Source: Rubrivivax sp. (lineage in GTDB: Bacteria; Pseudomonadota; Gammaproteobacteria; Burkholderiales; Burkholderiaceae_C). Taken from it: DNA of 64,000 nucleotides. The translations under genes were made by a program, and so were the position numbers. Of this stretch, positions 54,863 through 63,120 are shown piece after piece. The notes beneath the pieces were generated by a model, which had not been told where the DNA came from, did no database searches, and saw nothing but the letters and a program-made list of their open reading frames with translations. Each line of letters opens with the position of its first letter. Position 1 is the first letter of the stretch. Where the stretch lies: NCBI GenBank assembly GCA_016707445.1, contig JADJHR010000002.1, positions 1 to 64,000 of the forward strand, in the 5' to 3' direction.

Positions 54863-55585
54863 CAAGCGCAACCCTGGACGTTGACGAAAAGCGCGTACAG
54901 CGAATGGCTGGCGGCCATGAACAGCCGGTTCGGCGTGGCGCGGCTTTCGATCACGTACAGCACCGACTCATCGGGCGAGAAGGCCAGGCCGTTGGGTGCG
55001 GCCAGATCGCTGCCATGTTGCTGCAGCGCACCGGTGGTGGGGTCGAGCCGGTAGAAGGCGTGAGAGTTCGGATGCCGCTGGCTCGCCCTCCCACCAGCCA
55101 TGGATGCCGAAGCCGGGGTCGCTGAACCAGATGCCGCCATCACGCGCGCAGACGATGTCGTTCGGCGAATTGAATCGCTTGCCGCCGTAGCAGTCAGCCA
55201 GCACGGTGATGGCGCCGTCGCGTTCGGTGCGCGAGATGCACCGCGGCAGGTGCTCGCAGCTCAGCAGCCGGCCCTGGCGGTCGCGCGCATGGCCATTGGC
55301 ATGGCTGGACGGTTGACGGAACACGCTGGTCGTGCCCGAGCATTCGTCCCAGCGCAGGATGCGGTTGTTCGGGATGTCGGACAGCAGCAGGTAGCGCCCG
55401 TCGCCGAACCACACCGGCCCTTCGCCCCAGCGCAGGCCGGTGGCCAGCTGTTCGACGCTGGCACTGAACAGGCGCAGCGCGAGAAATCTGTTGTCCAGCG
55501 CCTCGATCGCCGGATCGGGATAGCGTGCATTCGGCGTGAACGGCACGCGGGTCTCGGACCCCATCGGCAAGCTCGACAGCAGCAT
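54862..55585 (-). pseudogene. SMP-30/gluconolactonase-like, frameshifted and internally deleted
   Basis: The family is a six-bladed beta-propeller lactonase of about 300 residues. The first half (EQLATGLRWGEGPVWFGDGRYLLLSD, RFNSPNDIVCARDGGIWFSDPGFGI) is intact to about 55090, where one G in a GGG run is extra or two bases are missing, and QRHPNSHAFYRLDP continues in another frame. Then the middle-to-late blades are gone: LYVIESRATPNR joins directly to LFMAASHSLYALFVN, a skip of some 60-70 residues. Start and end still abut dctM and garD, so the deletion is internal. Lactone hydrolysis in hexarate catabolism was its probable job. Confidence 0.75.
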
Positions 55586-55697
55586 CTACAACCCCATCGC
55601 CCGCGGCAGCCACAAGCTCAGCCGCGGAATGTAGGTCACCAGCAGCAGCACCACGAACAGCGCGGCGAAAAACGGCGCCATCGCCCTGTTCACCACG
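55586..55697 (-). pseudogene. TRAP transporter large permease (DctM), C-terminal remnant
   Basis: About 37 codons ending exactly one base before the lactonase start: AMAPFFAALFVVLLLVTYIPRLSLWLPRAMGL, the last helix and C-terminus of a DctM protein. The rest of the ~430-residue protein is absent. At 55698-55701 it joins directly to DctP sequence. Confidence 0.65.
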
Positions 55698-55699
55698 CC

Positions 55700-55859
55700 G
55701 CCCGCTGTCCATCCAGGCCAGGCCGACCATGCGTGCCGGGCTGGCGCTGATCTTGTTGAGCAGTTCCTGCCCGATCGGGCCGCCGATCACCGCACGCATG
55801 TGCTGGACGTTCTTCTTGCCCATGTTTTTCACCGCGACCAGGGTGGATGTCGGGTTCAT
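55700..55859 (-). pseudogene. TRAP solute-binding protein (DctP), fragment with two deletions
   Basis: Reads MNPTSTLVAVKNMGKKNVQHMRAVIGGPIGQELLNKISASPARMVGLAWMDSG. TLVAVKNMGKK resembles the N-terminal mature region of DctP, and HMRAVI.GPIGQELL.KI...ARMVGLAWMD is from around residue 120. The signal peptide and the ~60 residues between the two parts are missing, and after WMDSG the sequence changes to dctM. The permease dctQ is absent. This is inference from memory of family sequences. Confidence 0.55.
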
Positions 55860-55925
55860 GTCGTCTCGCCGGTCAGGCTGACGATGCAGCGGTGGTTGGG
55901 GTCGTCACGAAGGTCCACAAGAGCA
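55857..55925 (-). pseudogene. C-terminal remnant of an unidentified gene
   Basis: A short open stretch ending LVDLRDDPNHRCIVSLTGETT before a TGA that overlaps the ATG of the DctP remnant (ATGA). The overlap and codon quality look like a true gene end; the family was not recognised. Probably another truncated member of the same operon. Confidence 0.3.
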
Positions 55926-55976
55926 CTGGACCCTGGCGCGCACGCTGAATCTTCGATCGGCACGCGTCTTGTTGTC

Positions 55977-55991
55977 TGTTGTCGTACAACA
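55977..55991. promoter_or_regulatory. GntR (FadR-type) operator
   Basis: TGTTGT-CGT-ACAACA; the core TTGTCGTACAA matches the FadR-subfamily consensus TNGTNNNACNA. It lies between the divergent remnants (minus-strand TRAP unit and plus-strand kinase) and 275 bp upstream of the GntR regulator gene itself. Confidence 0.6.
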
Positions 55992-56089
55992 TGACACGAT
56001 GGCGTTGCATGCTTGGCCCGTTCATCGCGAACACCCGACCCGGCGTCGCTGCCGCGACGCCCTCGCTCAGGCGAGGGCTTGGTGACTCA

Positions 56090-56269
56090 CGTCAGCCGCA
56101 TGTGGCCTTGCTGGCACTGCGCCTGGCCGGTGCCGATGCGCGCCGGGCTGCCGCCTTCGGCAACCGCGTGGCGGCGCGCGTGATCCAGCACCACGGTGCC
56201 CTGATCGCCGCCGAGACCATGGCCGATCTGGTGCAGGCGGCGGGCCAGGCTGTCGGAGCCGACGCATGA
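56090..56269 (+). pseudogene. PfkB-type sugar kinase (2-keto-3-deoxygluconate kinase-like), C-terminal remnant
   Basis: About 58 codons: VALLALRLAGADARRAAAFGNRVAARVIQHHGALI, the C-terminal helix and strand pattern of a PfkB kinase of the KDG kinase type. The N-terminal ~240 residues are missing; upstream is unrelated promoter-like sequence. Stop overlaps the regulator ATG (ATGA), as in an intact operon. Confidence 0.55.
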
Positions 56270-57033
56270 GCCGGCGCACCGCTGCCGGCGCACCGCGATC
56301 GCTGGCGCTGCAACTCGTCGACGTGCTGGTCGAGCGCATCCGCAGCGGGCAGCTCACGGCCGGTACTCAGCTGCCCACCGAATCGGCGCTGATGGCCGAA
56401 CAGGGTGTCAGCCGCACGGCGGTGCGCGAGGCGCTGTCGCAGCTGCAGGCGTCGGGCCAGGTCGAGACCCGGCATGGCATCGGCACCTTCGTGCTCGCCG
56501 ACGCCGACTCGGCTGCCTTTCGCATCCGCCCGCAGCAGCGGGCGACGCTGCAGGATGTGGTGGCCGTGCTCGAGCTGCGCATCGGCGTCGAAACCGAGGC
56601 CGCGGGGCTTGCGGCGCAGCGCCGCACTTCACGCAACCTGGCCGTGCTGCGCGCCGCGCTCGACGATTTCGAGCGGGCGGTGACGCAGGGCGGTGACGCC
56701 GTGGCGGCGGACTTTCGGTTCCACAGCGAGATCGGGCGCGCCACGCAGAACACGCATTTTTCCGGCCTCATGGGCATGCTGGGCCCGCGCAGTATCCCGC
56801 GTGCCAGGCTGCACCCGACCAAGGCGCGCGCCTCGGGCGGCGCGGCGGGACCCCAGGACGCGGCTGGCGATGACGAAGCACACCGCGCCTACCTGCGGCA
56901 CGTGAATGCCGAGCACGAGAGCATCTTCGACGCCATTGCGCGCCAGGACGCCGACGCCGCCCGCGCGGCCATGCGCACGCACCTGTCGAACAGCCGCGAG
57001 CGTCGACGGCGCGATTTCGACGTTGCGTCCTGA
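56266..57033 (+). CDS. GntR/FadR-family transcriptional regulator
   Basis: 255 residues: N-terminal winged helix QLVDVLVERIRSGQLTAGTQLPTESALMAEQGVSRTAVREALSQLQASG, FCD-type C-terminal helical domain with histidine-containing FRFHSEIGRAT and HVNAEHESIFDAI metal-site pattern. Family members repress sugar-acid operons and are released by an intermediate. An operator matching the FadR consensus is 275 bp upstream. Apparently complete, in contrast to its neighbours. Confidence 0.88.
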   Translation: MSRRTAAGAPRSLALQLVDVLVERIRSGQLTAGTQLPTESALMAEQGVSRTAVREALSQLQASGQVETRHGIGTFVLADADSAAFRIRPQQRATLQDVVAVLELRIGVETEAAGLAAQRRTSRNLAVLRAALDDFERAVTQGGDAVAADFRFHSEIGRATQNTHFSGLMGMLGPRSIPRARLHPTKARASGGAAGPQDAAGDDEAHRAYLRHVNAEHESIFDAIARQDADAARAAMRTHLSNSRERRRRDFDVAS

Positions 57034-57100
57034 TGCTGCCCATGGGCACGCCGAACAGACCGCGAAACGCACCCACCCCCCAGAACCACGGAGCCCGAGC

Positions 57101-57862
57101 ATGAGAGAGAACCGCCTGCGAACCCTTTGGCGCGACGACCGCGCCGCCATCAACGGCTGGCTGGCCGTGCCCAGCAGCTTCAGCGCCGAAGTGATGGCCC
57201 ACCAGGGCTGGGACACCCTGACCATCGACCTGCAGCATGGCGTGATCGACTACGCGCAGATGGTGACCATGCTGCAGGCGATCAGCAGCACGCCGACCGT
57301 GCCCGTCGTCCGCGTGCCCTGGCTCGAGCCGGGCATCGTGATGAAGGCGCTGGACGCCGGTGCCTACGGCCTGATCTGTCCGATGATCAGCACGCGCGAA
57401 CAGGCGCAGCGCCTGGTCTCGTACACGCACTACGCGCCCCAGGGCGAACGCAGTTTCGGCCCTGTTCGCGCCAGCCTGTATGGCGGCGCGGACTACGCCA
57501 CCGAAGCCAACAAGACGGTGGTCGTGTTCGCGATGATCGAGACCGCGCAGGCGCTGGACAAGCTGGACGACATCCTCAGCGTCGAGGGCCTGGACGCGAT
57601 CTACGTCGGCCCCTCGGACCTGTCGCTGGCGCTGGGCTGCAAGCCGGTGTTCGACGATGTCGATCCCAAGGTTGCGCAGGCACTGGACCACATCGTCGAA
57701 CGTGCACGCGCCCACGGCGTGATGGCGGGGGTGCACAACGGCCGGCCCGACGTGGCCCTGGCCCGAATTGCCAAGGGCTATCGCTTTGTCACCGTCAGTT
57801 CCGACGCCCGCATGCTGGCGGCCGGATCACAGGACTTGCTGAGCGCCATGCGCAAGGGATGA
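57101..57862 (+). CDS. HpcH/HpaI-type 2-keto-3-deoxy sugar-acid aldolase
   Basis: 253 residues: INGWLAVPSSFSAEVMAHQGWDTLTIDLQHGVIDY (metal and catalytic His), PVVRVPWLEPGIVMKALDAGAYGLICPMI, FGPVRASLYGG and VVFAMIETAQAL, AIYVGPSDLSLALG. Class II Mg-dependent aldolase of the HpaI/GarL/RhmA group, cleaving a 2-keto-3-deoxy acid to pyruvate and an aldehyde. In a hexarate pathway it would give tartronate semialdehyde. Confidence 0.88.
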   Translation: MRENRLRTLWRDDRAAINGWLAVPSSFSAEVMAHQGWDTLTIDLQHGVIDYAQMVTMLQAISSTPTVPVVRVPWLEPGIVMKALDAGAYGLICPMISTREQAQRLVSYTHYAPQGERSFGPVRASLYGGADYATEANKTVVVFAMIETAQALDKLDDILSVEGLDAIYVGPSDLSLALGCKPVFDDVDPKVAQALDHIVERARAHGVMAGVHNGRPDVALARIAKGYRFVTVSSDARMLAAGSQDLLSAMRKG

Positions 57863-57867
57863 GGATG

Positions 57868-58010
57868 ATGAAACTGGGATTCATTGGACTGGGCATCATG
57901 GGTGAGCCGATGGCGGACCAGCTGCGCGCCGCTGGACAACGCTGTTCGCACACACGCGGCGTGCGGTGCCGCAGGGGCTGCAGCTGATGGCGGCGCACCC
58001 GGTGGCCTGA
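57868..58010 (+). pseudogene. tartronate-semialdehyde reductase-like (GarR), collapsed to both ends
   Basis: Starts MKLGFIGLGIMGEPMADQLRAAGQ, the NAD-binding N-terminus of 3-hydroxyisobutyrate/tartronate-semialdehyde reductases. After a frameshift near 57938 it reads LFAHTRRAVPQG and then LQLMAAHPVA with a stop, which resembles the extreme C-terminus of the family. About 240 residues between are missing. The preceding aldolase and the order fit a gar operon. Confidence 0.6.
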
Positions 58011-58079
58011 TGGCGTGAAAACTTGACCCTGCAGTTGCAGCGGGCGCGTACAACCCGGTTCAATCCCCGGGAGCGAACG

Positions 58080-60029
58080 ATGAGCCTGAACCGAACTCTG
58101 CTGACCACCCTGGCTGGCCTGGGCCTGGCGGCGCTGGCAGCCTGTGCCAGCAGCGATGCTGCCGCACCGCGCACGCTGGCCGCCTATGCCGACGACCATG
58201 AGCTGGCGCAGGCGCTGGACCACTGGCGCGATGAAGCGGCACGCCGCCAGGTCGATCGCCGGCGCTATGGCATGGCCATGCAGCAGGCGTCTCCACCGCC
58301 ATCACCTTCACCGGCTGCGGCGCCGGCCGCCGCTGCCAAGGTGGCCGAAGCGGCGACGGCCGATGGCATCACCAACGTGCAGACTGCCGGCGTCGACGAA
58401 GGCGGCATTGTCAAGCGTGCAGGCGATCATCTGGTCGTCCTGCGTCGCGGGCGCTTGTTCACGGTGCGTGTGGGCGGCGACGACCTGCAGCCGGTGGCCG
58501 CCATCGACGCCTATGCCCCGGGCAGCGACCCGCGCGGCGCCTGGTACGACGAGCTGCTGGTGTCGGGCTCGACCGTGGTCGTGGTCGGCTTCAGCTACGC
58601 GCGCGGCGGCACCGAGATCGGCCTGTTCGAGATCGATGCGCAAGGGGGGTTGAGCTACCGCGCCACCTACCACCTGCGCAGCAACGACTACTACTCGGCG
58701 CGCAACTACGCCAGCCGGCTGATCGGCCGCCAGCTGGTCTTCTACAGCCCCACGCTGCTGCAGCCGGCCGGTCTGCATCCGCTGCAGATGCTGCCCAGTG
58801 TGCGCCGTTGGCCGGGCCAGGCAGCGCCGGCCAACGACCCGAGCTGGCGGCGCCTGCTGCCGGCCACGCGCATCTTCCGCAGCGACGACGACTTCGACCC
58901 CGGTCAGGCGCTGGCGCTGCACACCATCACCCGCTGCGACATCGAAGGCGCTGCGCTGAACTGCAAGGCGACGGCGGTGCTGGGGCCGGCGGGCCGCATC
59001 TTCTACGCCTCGGCGACATCGGTCTATGTCTGGACCGCCACCCGATCGCCGTTGAACCCGGCGCCGCGTCGTGAAGCCACGGCGGTGCTGTTCCGCCTGC
59101 CGCTGGACGGCGCCGCGCCGACGGCGATCAAGACCGTGGGCATGCCGATCGACCAGATGTCGTTCCTGGAAGACGACCAGGGCCATCTCAACGTGCTGCT
59201 GCGCGCTGGCGGTGCCGGCGAAGGCATGTTCGGCCAGCAGCAGCTGCAGGGTGACACGGCCTTGCTGCGACTGCCGCTGTCGGCGCTGGGCGACGGCCAT
59301 GGCGCGGCCACGCGGGACCAGTACCGCAGCCTGCCGGCTCGGCAGCCGACACAGAACCGCTTTGTTGGTGACTGGCTGCTCATGGGCGGGCGATCGCAGC
59401 CCGGGCCTGCTGCCTGGGCATTGCGTTATGCCGACCCCTCGACACCGGCGCAGCCGCTGGATCCGGGCCATGCGGTCGAGCGCATCGAGGCCATGGGTGC
59501 GCAAGCCGTGCTGGTGGGCAATGCGGGCGCTGATCTGGTGTTCTCGGCAGTGCAGCTGGGCCCCACCCAGGCCCGGTTGGCCGGGCGCCACGTGCAGCCC
59601 GGCGCGCGCCAGGGCGAGACGCGCACGCATGGGTTCTTCTACCGCCCCACCGCTGCCGACGAAGGCCTGCTGGGCCTGCCGGTGCTGGGGCCCGTCGGCA
59701 ATCCCGGCACCGTGTTCCGCGGTGGCCAGGGTGCGGCCTCGGTGCTGTTCCTGCGCCAGCAGGGCCCGGGTTTCCAGGCCCTGGGTTCACTGGCCTCTGG
59801 TCCGGTGCGCGCCGACGACGGCTGCAAGGCCAGCTGCGTCGACTGGTACGGCAACGCGCGCCCGCTGTTCCTGGGTGAGCGCGTGCTGGCGCTGCTGGGC
59901 TATGAACTGGTGGAAGGGCGGCTGGCCGGGCGCGGTGCGGCCGAGCGCATCGTCGAGCGCCGGCGCAGCAGCTTTGCGCCGCGCCCGCCGGCGCCCGAAG
60001 GTGGGCGAGGGTCGCCGTTCCATCCCTGA
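58080..60029 (+). CDS. beta-propeller domain lipoprotein
   Basis: 649 residues with a lipoprotein signal (LAGLGLAALAACASSD) and a C-terminal-type beta-propeller domain (PF09826-like): TNVQTAGVDEGGIVKRAGDHLVVLRRGRLFTVRVGG, YYSARNYASRLIGRQLVFYSP, FLEDDQGHLNVLLR. VDEGGIVK is the family hallmark. Function unknown; likely exported envelope protein. Not coupled to its neighbours. Confidence 0.82.
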   Translation: MSLNRTLLTTLAGLGLAALAACASSDAAAPRTLAAYADDHELAQALDHWRDEAARRQVDRRRYGMAMQQASPPPSPSPAAAPAAAAKVAEAATADGITNVQTAGVDEGGIVKRAGDHLVVLRRGRLFTVRVGGDDLQPVAAIDAYAPGSDPRGAWYDELLVSGSTVVVVGFSYARGGTEIGLFEIDAQGGLSYRATYHLRSNDYYSARNYASRLIGRQLVFYSPTLLQPAGLHPLQMLPSVRRWPGQAAPANDPSWRRLLPATRIFRSDDDFDPGQALALHTITRCDIEGAALNCKATAVLGPAGRIFYASATSVYVWTATRSPLNPAPRREATAVLFRLPLDGAAPTAIKTVGMPIDQMSFLEDDQGHLNVLLRAGGAGEGMFGQQQLQGDTALLRLPLSALGDGHGAATRDQYRSLPARQPTQNRFVGDWLLMGGRSQPGPAAWALRYADPSTPAQPLDPGHAVERIEAMGAQAVLVGNAGADLVFSAVQLGPTQARLAGRHVQPGARQGETRTHGFFYRPTAADEGLLGLPVLGPVGNPGTVFRGGQGAASVLFLRQQGPGFQALGSLASGPVRADDGCKASCVDWYGNARPLFLGERVLALLGYELVEGRLAGRGAAERIVERRRSSFAPRPPAPEGGRGSPFHP

Positions 60030-60085
60030 GCGGCCGGGGCTGCACCCATAATGGGGCGCATCCCCAACCTATGCAGGTGAGGTGA

Positions 60086-61231
60086 ATGGAATCCAGCACC
60101 GTCGCGGTCGTGCTTGCCCTGACGCTGGCATGCACAGGCGGCATGTTCTTGCTGATCTCGCACCAGATCACCGGGCGCAGCGGCATGGCCACCTTTGCGC
60201 TCGGCCTGGCGCTGTTCGGGCTGGTGTTCGCAGTGCCGCCGTCGGTGGACCAGAACGCGTCGCTGCTGCTGGGCATGGCGATCGACACCATCGCGGTGGC
60301 AGCGGTGCTGCTGCTGCGCCGCGGCATGCAGCGGTTCATGCAGCGGCACGAACTGTCGTGGCGCGCGCTGGCGGCGCTGCTGCTGGCCTACGCGCTGCTG
60401 TCGATGGCGGCCCGGCTGGCCTTCGGCGATGCCGCGCGTGCGCTGGTGCTGGACCTGAGCCTGGGCCTGCTTTTCGCCTGGCTGGCGCTGACCACTGCGC
60501 GCGATGCCTACCGCGACAACCCGCTGCTGCGGATGCCGCTGGCGCTGCTGGCCGGCGTGCTGTCGCTGCTGTCGCTGCTCAGCTTTGGGCAGGCGATCTA
60601 CCGGGCGGACAGCACCCCGGGGGCCGACGCCGACCGCATCTACGAAGCGGTGCTGATGCTCAGCGCGCTGCTGCTCGGCCCGACCTTGCTGTGGCTGCAC
60701 ACGGTCCAGTTGACACGCCAGATCGGCGAGCTGTCGACGCGCGACGCGCTGACGCGGCTGCTCAACGAGAACGGGCTCGACGAGGTGCTGCGCCGCCATT
60801 TCGCGCGCCGCCAGCACGAACCGGTCTCGCTGATGCACATCGACGTCGACCACTTCGCTCGTGTCAATGCGCTGCACGGTGAATCGTCGGGCGACGACGT
60901 GCTGCGCATGATCGGGCTGGCGCTGGAATCCGGCCTGCGTGCCGACGACTTCGTGGCCCGCGTCGGCGGCGAGGAGTTCGTGGTCGGCTGTGTCAGCGCC
61001 GACGTCGGCCAGGCCGCCGTGCTGGCCGAGCGGCTGCGTGCCGCAGTGGCCGCGGTGCAGACGGGGCTGAGCGAAGGTGGTGGCCACCTGCGTTGCACCG
61101 TCAGCATCGGCCTGTCGCGGCCCTTTGGCGACATCGATCAGTGGCGCAATGCCTGGCGCGAGGCCGAGGTTTCGCTGCAGGCCGCCAAGGACGCCGGCTG
61201 CAACTGCGTCGTGCACCCGACTGCAGCCTGA
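60086..61231 (+). CDS. membrane diguanylate cyclase (GGDEF)
   Basis: 381 residues: about six hydrophobic helices in the first ~210 residues, then a GGDEF domain. The active-site GGEEF is intact (DFVARVGGEEF) and the inhibitory RxxD site (RADD) lies five residues before it, so c-di-GMP feedback is likely. The N-terminal seven-helix-like region is the probable sensor. Starts at ATG 60086, after a RBS-like AGGTGAGG. Confidence 0.9.
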   Translation: MESSTVAVVLALTLACTGGMFLLISHQITGRSGMATFALGLALFGLVFAVPPSVDQNASLLLGMAIDTIAVAAVLLLRRGMQRFMQRHELSWRALAALLLAYALLSMAARLAFGDAARALVLDLSLGLLFAWLALTTARDAYRDNPLLRMPLALLAGVLSLLSLLSFGQAIYRADSTPGADADRIYEAVLMLSALLLGPTLLWLHTVQLTRQIGELSTRDALTRLLNENGLDEVLRRHFARRQHEPVSLMHIDVDHFARVNALHGESSGDDVLRMIGLALESGLRADDFVARVGGEEFVVGCVSADVGQAAVLAERLRAAVAAVQTGLSEGGGHLRCTVSIGLSRPFGDIDQWRNAWREAEVSLQAAKDAGCNCVVHPTAA

Positions 61232-61281
61232 ATCCGGTTCCGGCCTGCCGGCGCCGGGCAGGTGGTAGCCTCGTTCACCCC

Positions 61282-62877
61282 ATGGCCGCAGCGCTCCCCA
61301 GCCCCGAGCCGACGATCCGCGCCACCTTGCGCCATCGCTCGTTCCGCGCGCTGCTGTACGGTGGCAGCGTCTACTTCGTCGGCAACGCGATGCAGGCCAT
61401 GGCCGCGGCTTGGCTGATGATCGAGCTGACCGGCTCGTCGTTCCTGGCCGCGCTGGTGCAGACAGCGGTCTTCCTGCCGATGTTCCTGCTGGCGCTGCCG
61501 GCCGGCGTGATGGCCGACACCACCGACCGTCGGCGGCTGATCCTTTCGGCGCTGGTGGTGCAGGCGGCCGTGGTGGCGTTGCTGGCGCTGCTGGTGCTGG
61601 CCGGCTGGGCCGGTGCCGCCACATTGCTGGCGCTGACCTTCGTTGCTGGTTGCTGCACGGCCCTGCTGTCGCCGTCATGGAACTCGGCCATCGTCGATGT
61701 GGTCCCGCGCCACGAACTGCCGCAGGCCATCACCGCGGTGGGCATCAGCTATAACGCCGCCCGCGCACTGGGCCCGGCGGCGGCCGGCTGGGTGTTCACG
61801 CTGACCGGCAGCGGCTGGGTCTTCATGCTGTCGGTGCTGGGCGTGCTGGCCCTGCTGGAATCTGTGCGGCGCTTCCCGCCACGGCCGCACCCACCCAGCC
61901 GCCTGCCGGCCGAACGACTGTGGGGTGGCGTGCTCAGTGCACTGCGCTTTGCGCGCCATTCCGAGACCGTGCTGGCGCAGCTGGTGCGCACAGTGGCCTA
62001 CAGCGCGGCAGGGTCGGCGCTGTGGGCCCTGCTGCCGGTGATCGCGCAGCGGCAGCTGGGGCTGGGCGCGGCGGGCTTCGGTTTTCTGATCGGCTGCCTG
62101 GGTGCTGGTGCGGTTTTGACAGCCCCATTCATCGGTGCGCTGCGCCAGCGCCTGGGGCTGGACCGGCTGGTGGCTGTGGGCTGCGTGGCCTATGCCGGGG
62201 TGATGGCGGTGACCGCCTACACCCGGCTGGCGCCGCTGGTCTACGCCGTGCTGCTGGTGGCCGGAGGCTGCTGGATGGCCGTGATGTCGACCTTCAACAC
62301 CGCCACCCAGACCAGCGTGCCGCCCTGGGTGCGGGCGCGTGCGACGGCCATGCACACGCTGTGCGCACTGGGCTCGTTTGCGATCGGCTCGGCGTTCTGG
62401 GGCGCCCTGTCCGACATCGCCGGCCTGCCGGCGGCGCTGACGCTGGCAGCCGTGGGCATGCTGGCGGGCCTGCTGCTGGCGCGTCCCTTCCCGCTGCGCA
62501 TGGGCGAGCTGGTCGAGGTCACCCAGGTCAAGGCGAGCGAGAACCTGTTCATCGTGCATGAGCCCGACCCCGAAGCCGGCCCGGTGGCGGTGGAGATCAG
62601 CTACCGCATCCAGCCTGAACGCACCGACGTCTTCCTCGAGGCGGTGAGCCTGCTTCGTGCGCCGCGGCGGCGCGACGGCGCAACCTTCTGGCGCGTCTAT
62701 CGTGATCTGTCGGACGCATCGCGTTTCGTCGAACGTTTCATCGTCACCAGCTGGGCCGACTACCTGCACCAGCGATCACGGGCCACGCTGGCCGACCAGG
62801 CGCTGGAAGCGCGCGTGTGCGAGCACCTGCTGCCCGGTGAGGTCACGCACATCGCGCACTACGTGGCCGAGCGTTAG
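61282..62877 (+). CDS. MFS exporter (EntS/MFS_3 type) with C-terminal extension
   Basis: 531 residues: twelve hydrophobic helices, with RRRLILSALVVQ and typical MFS_3 loops (ADTTDRRRLIL, SPSWNSAIVDVVPRHELPQAI). The C-terminal ~100 residues after residue 420 are soluble (EISYRIQPERTDVFLEAVSLLR, WRVYRDLSDASRFVERFIVTSWADYLHQR), an ABM-like antibiotic-biosynthesis monooxygenase/ dimeric alpha-beta barrel pattern often fused to this MFS group. Export of a siderophore or drug is likely, substrate unknown. Confidence 0.85.
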   Translation: MAAALPSPEPTIRATLRHRSFRALLYGGSVYFVGNAMQAMAAAWLMIELTGSSFLAALVQTAVFLPMFLLALPAGVMADTTDRRRLILSALVVQAAVVALLALLVLAGWAGAATLLALTFVAGCCTALLSPSWNSAIVDVVPRHELPQAITAVGISYNAARALGPAAAGWVFTLTGSGWVFMLSVLGVLALLESVRRFPPRPHPPSRLPAERLWGGVLSALRFARHSETVLAQLVRTVAYSAAGSALWALLPVIAQRQLGLGAAGFGFLIGCLGAGAVLTAPFIGALRQRLGLDRLVAVGCVAYAGVMAVTAYTRLAPLVYAVLLVAGGCWMAVMSTFNTATQTSVPPWVRARATAMHTLCALGSFAIGSAFWGALSDIAGLPAALTLAAVGMLAGLLLARPFPLRMGELVEVTQVKASENLFIVHEPDPEAGPVAVEISYRIQPERTDVFLEAVSLLRAPRRRDGATFWRVYRDLSDASRFVERFIVTSWADYLHQRSRATLADQALEARVCEHLLPGEVTHIAHYVAER

Positions 62878-62955
62878 CCCGGCGCGGCCAAATTGATCCA
62901 GCGCGGCATGGGTCGCGCTTCGAGGGGGGGCCGCCGGCACGCGGCCGCCTTCCCG

Positions 62956-62969
62956 TTGATCTGGCGCAA
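62956..62969. promoter_or_regulatory. possible FNR/DNR box
   Basis: TTGAT-CTGG-CGCAA, a partial match to TTGAT-N4-ATCAA. A similar TTGATCCAGCGC occurs at 62894. It lies about 150 bp upstream of the Crp/Fnr gene, suggesting autoregulation. Weak on sequence alone. Confidence 0.3.
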
Positions 62970-63120
62970 GTGTGGCCGGCCGGTGCTGCCCGAAAGTGCG
63001 TCCACGTCCACCTCCAACGCGACGAAGGTTCGACTCGGATCCCTCGCGCCTTGCAGGTCATGGGCTGCGGTCCCGGCCCTGCGGGACGCGAGCAACAGGA
63101 GGGGCTTTCAGCCACGACGC

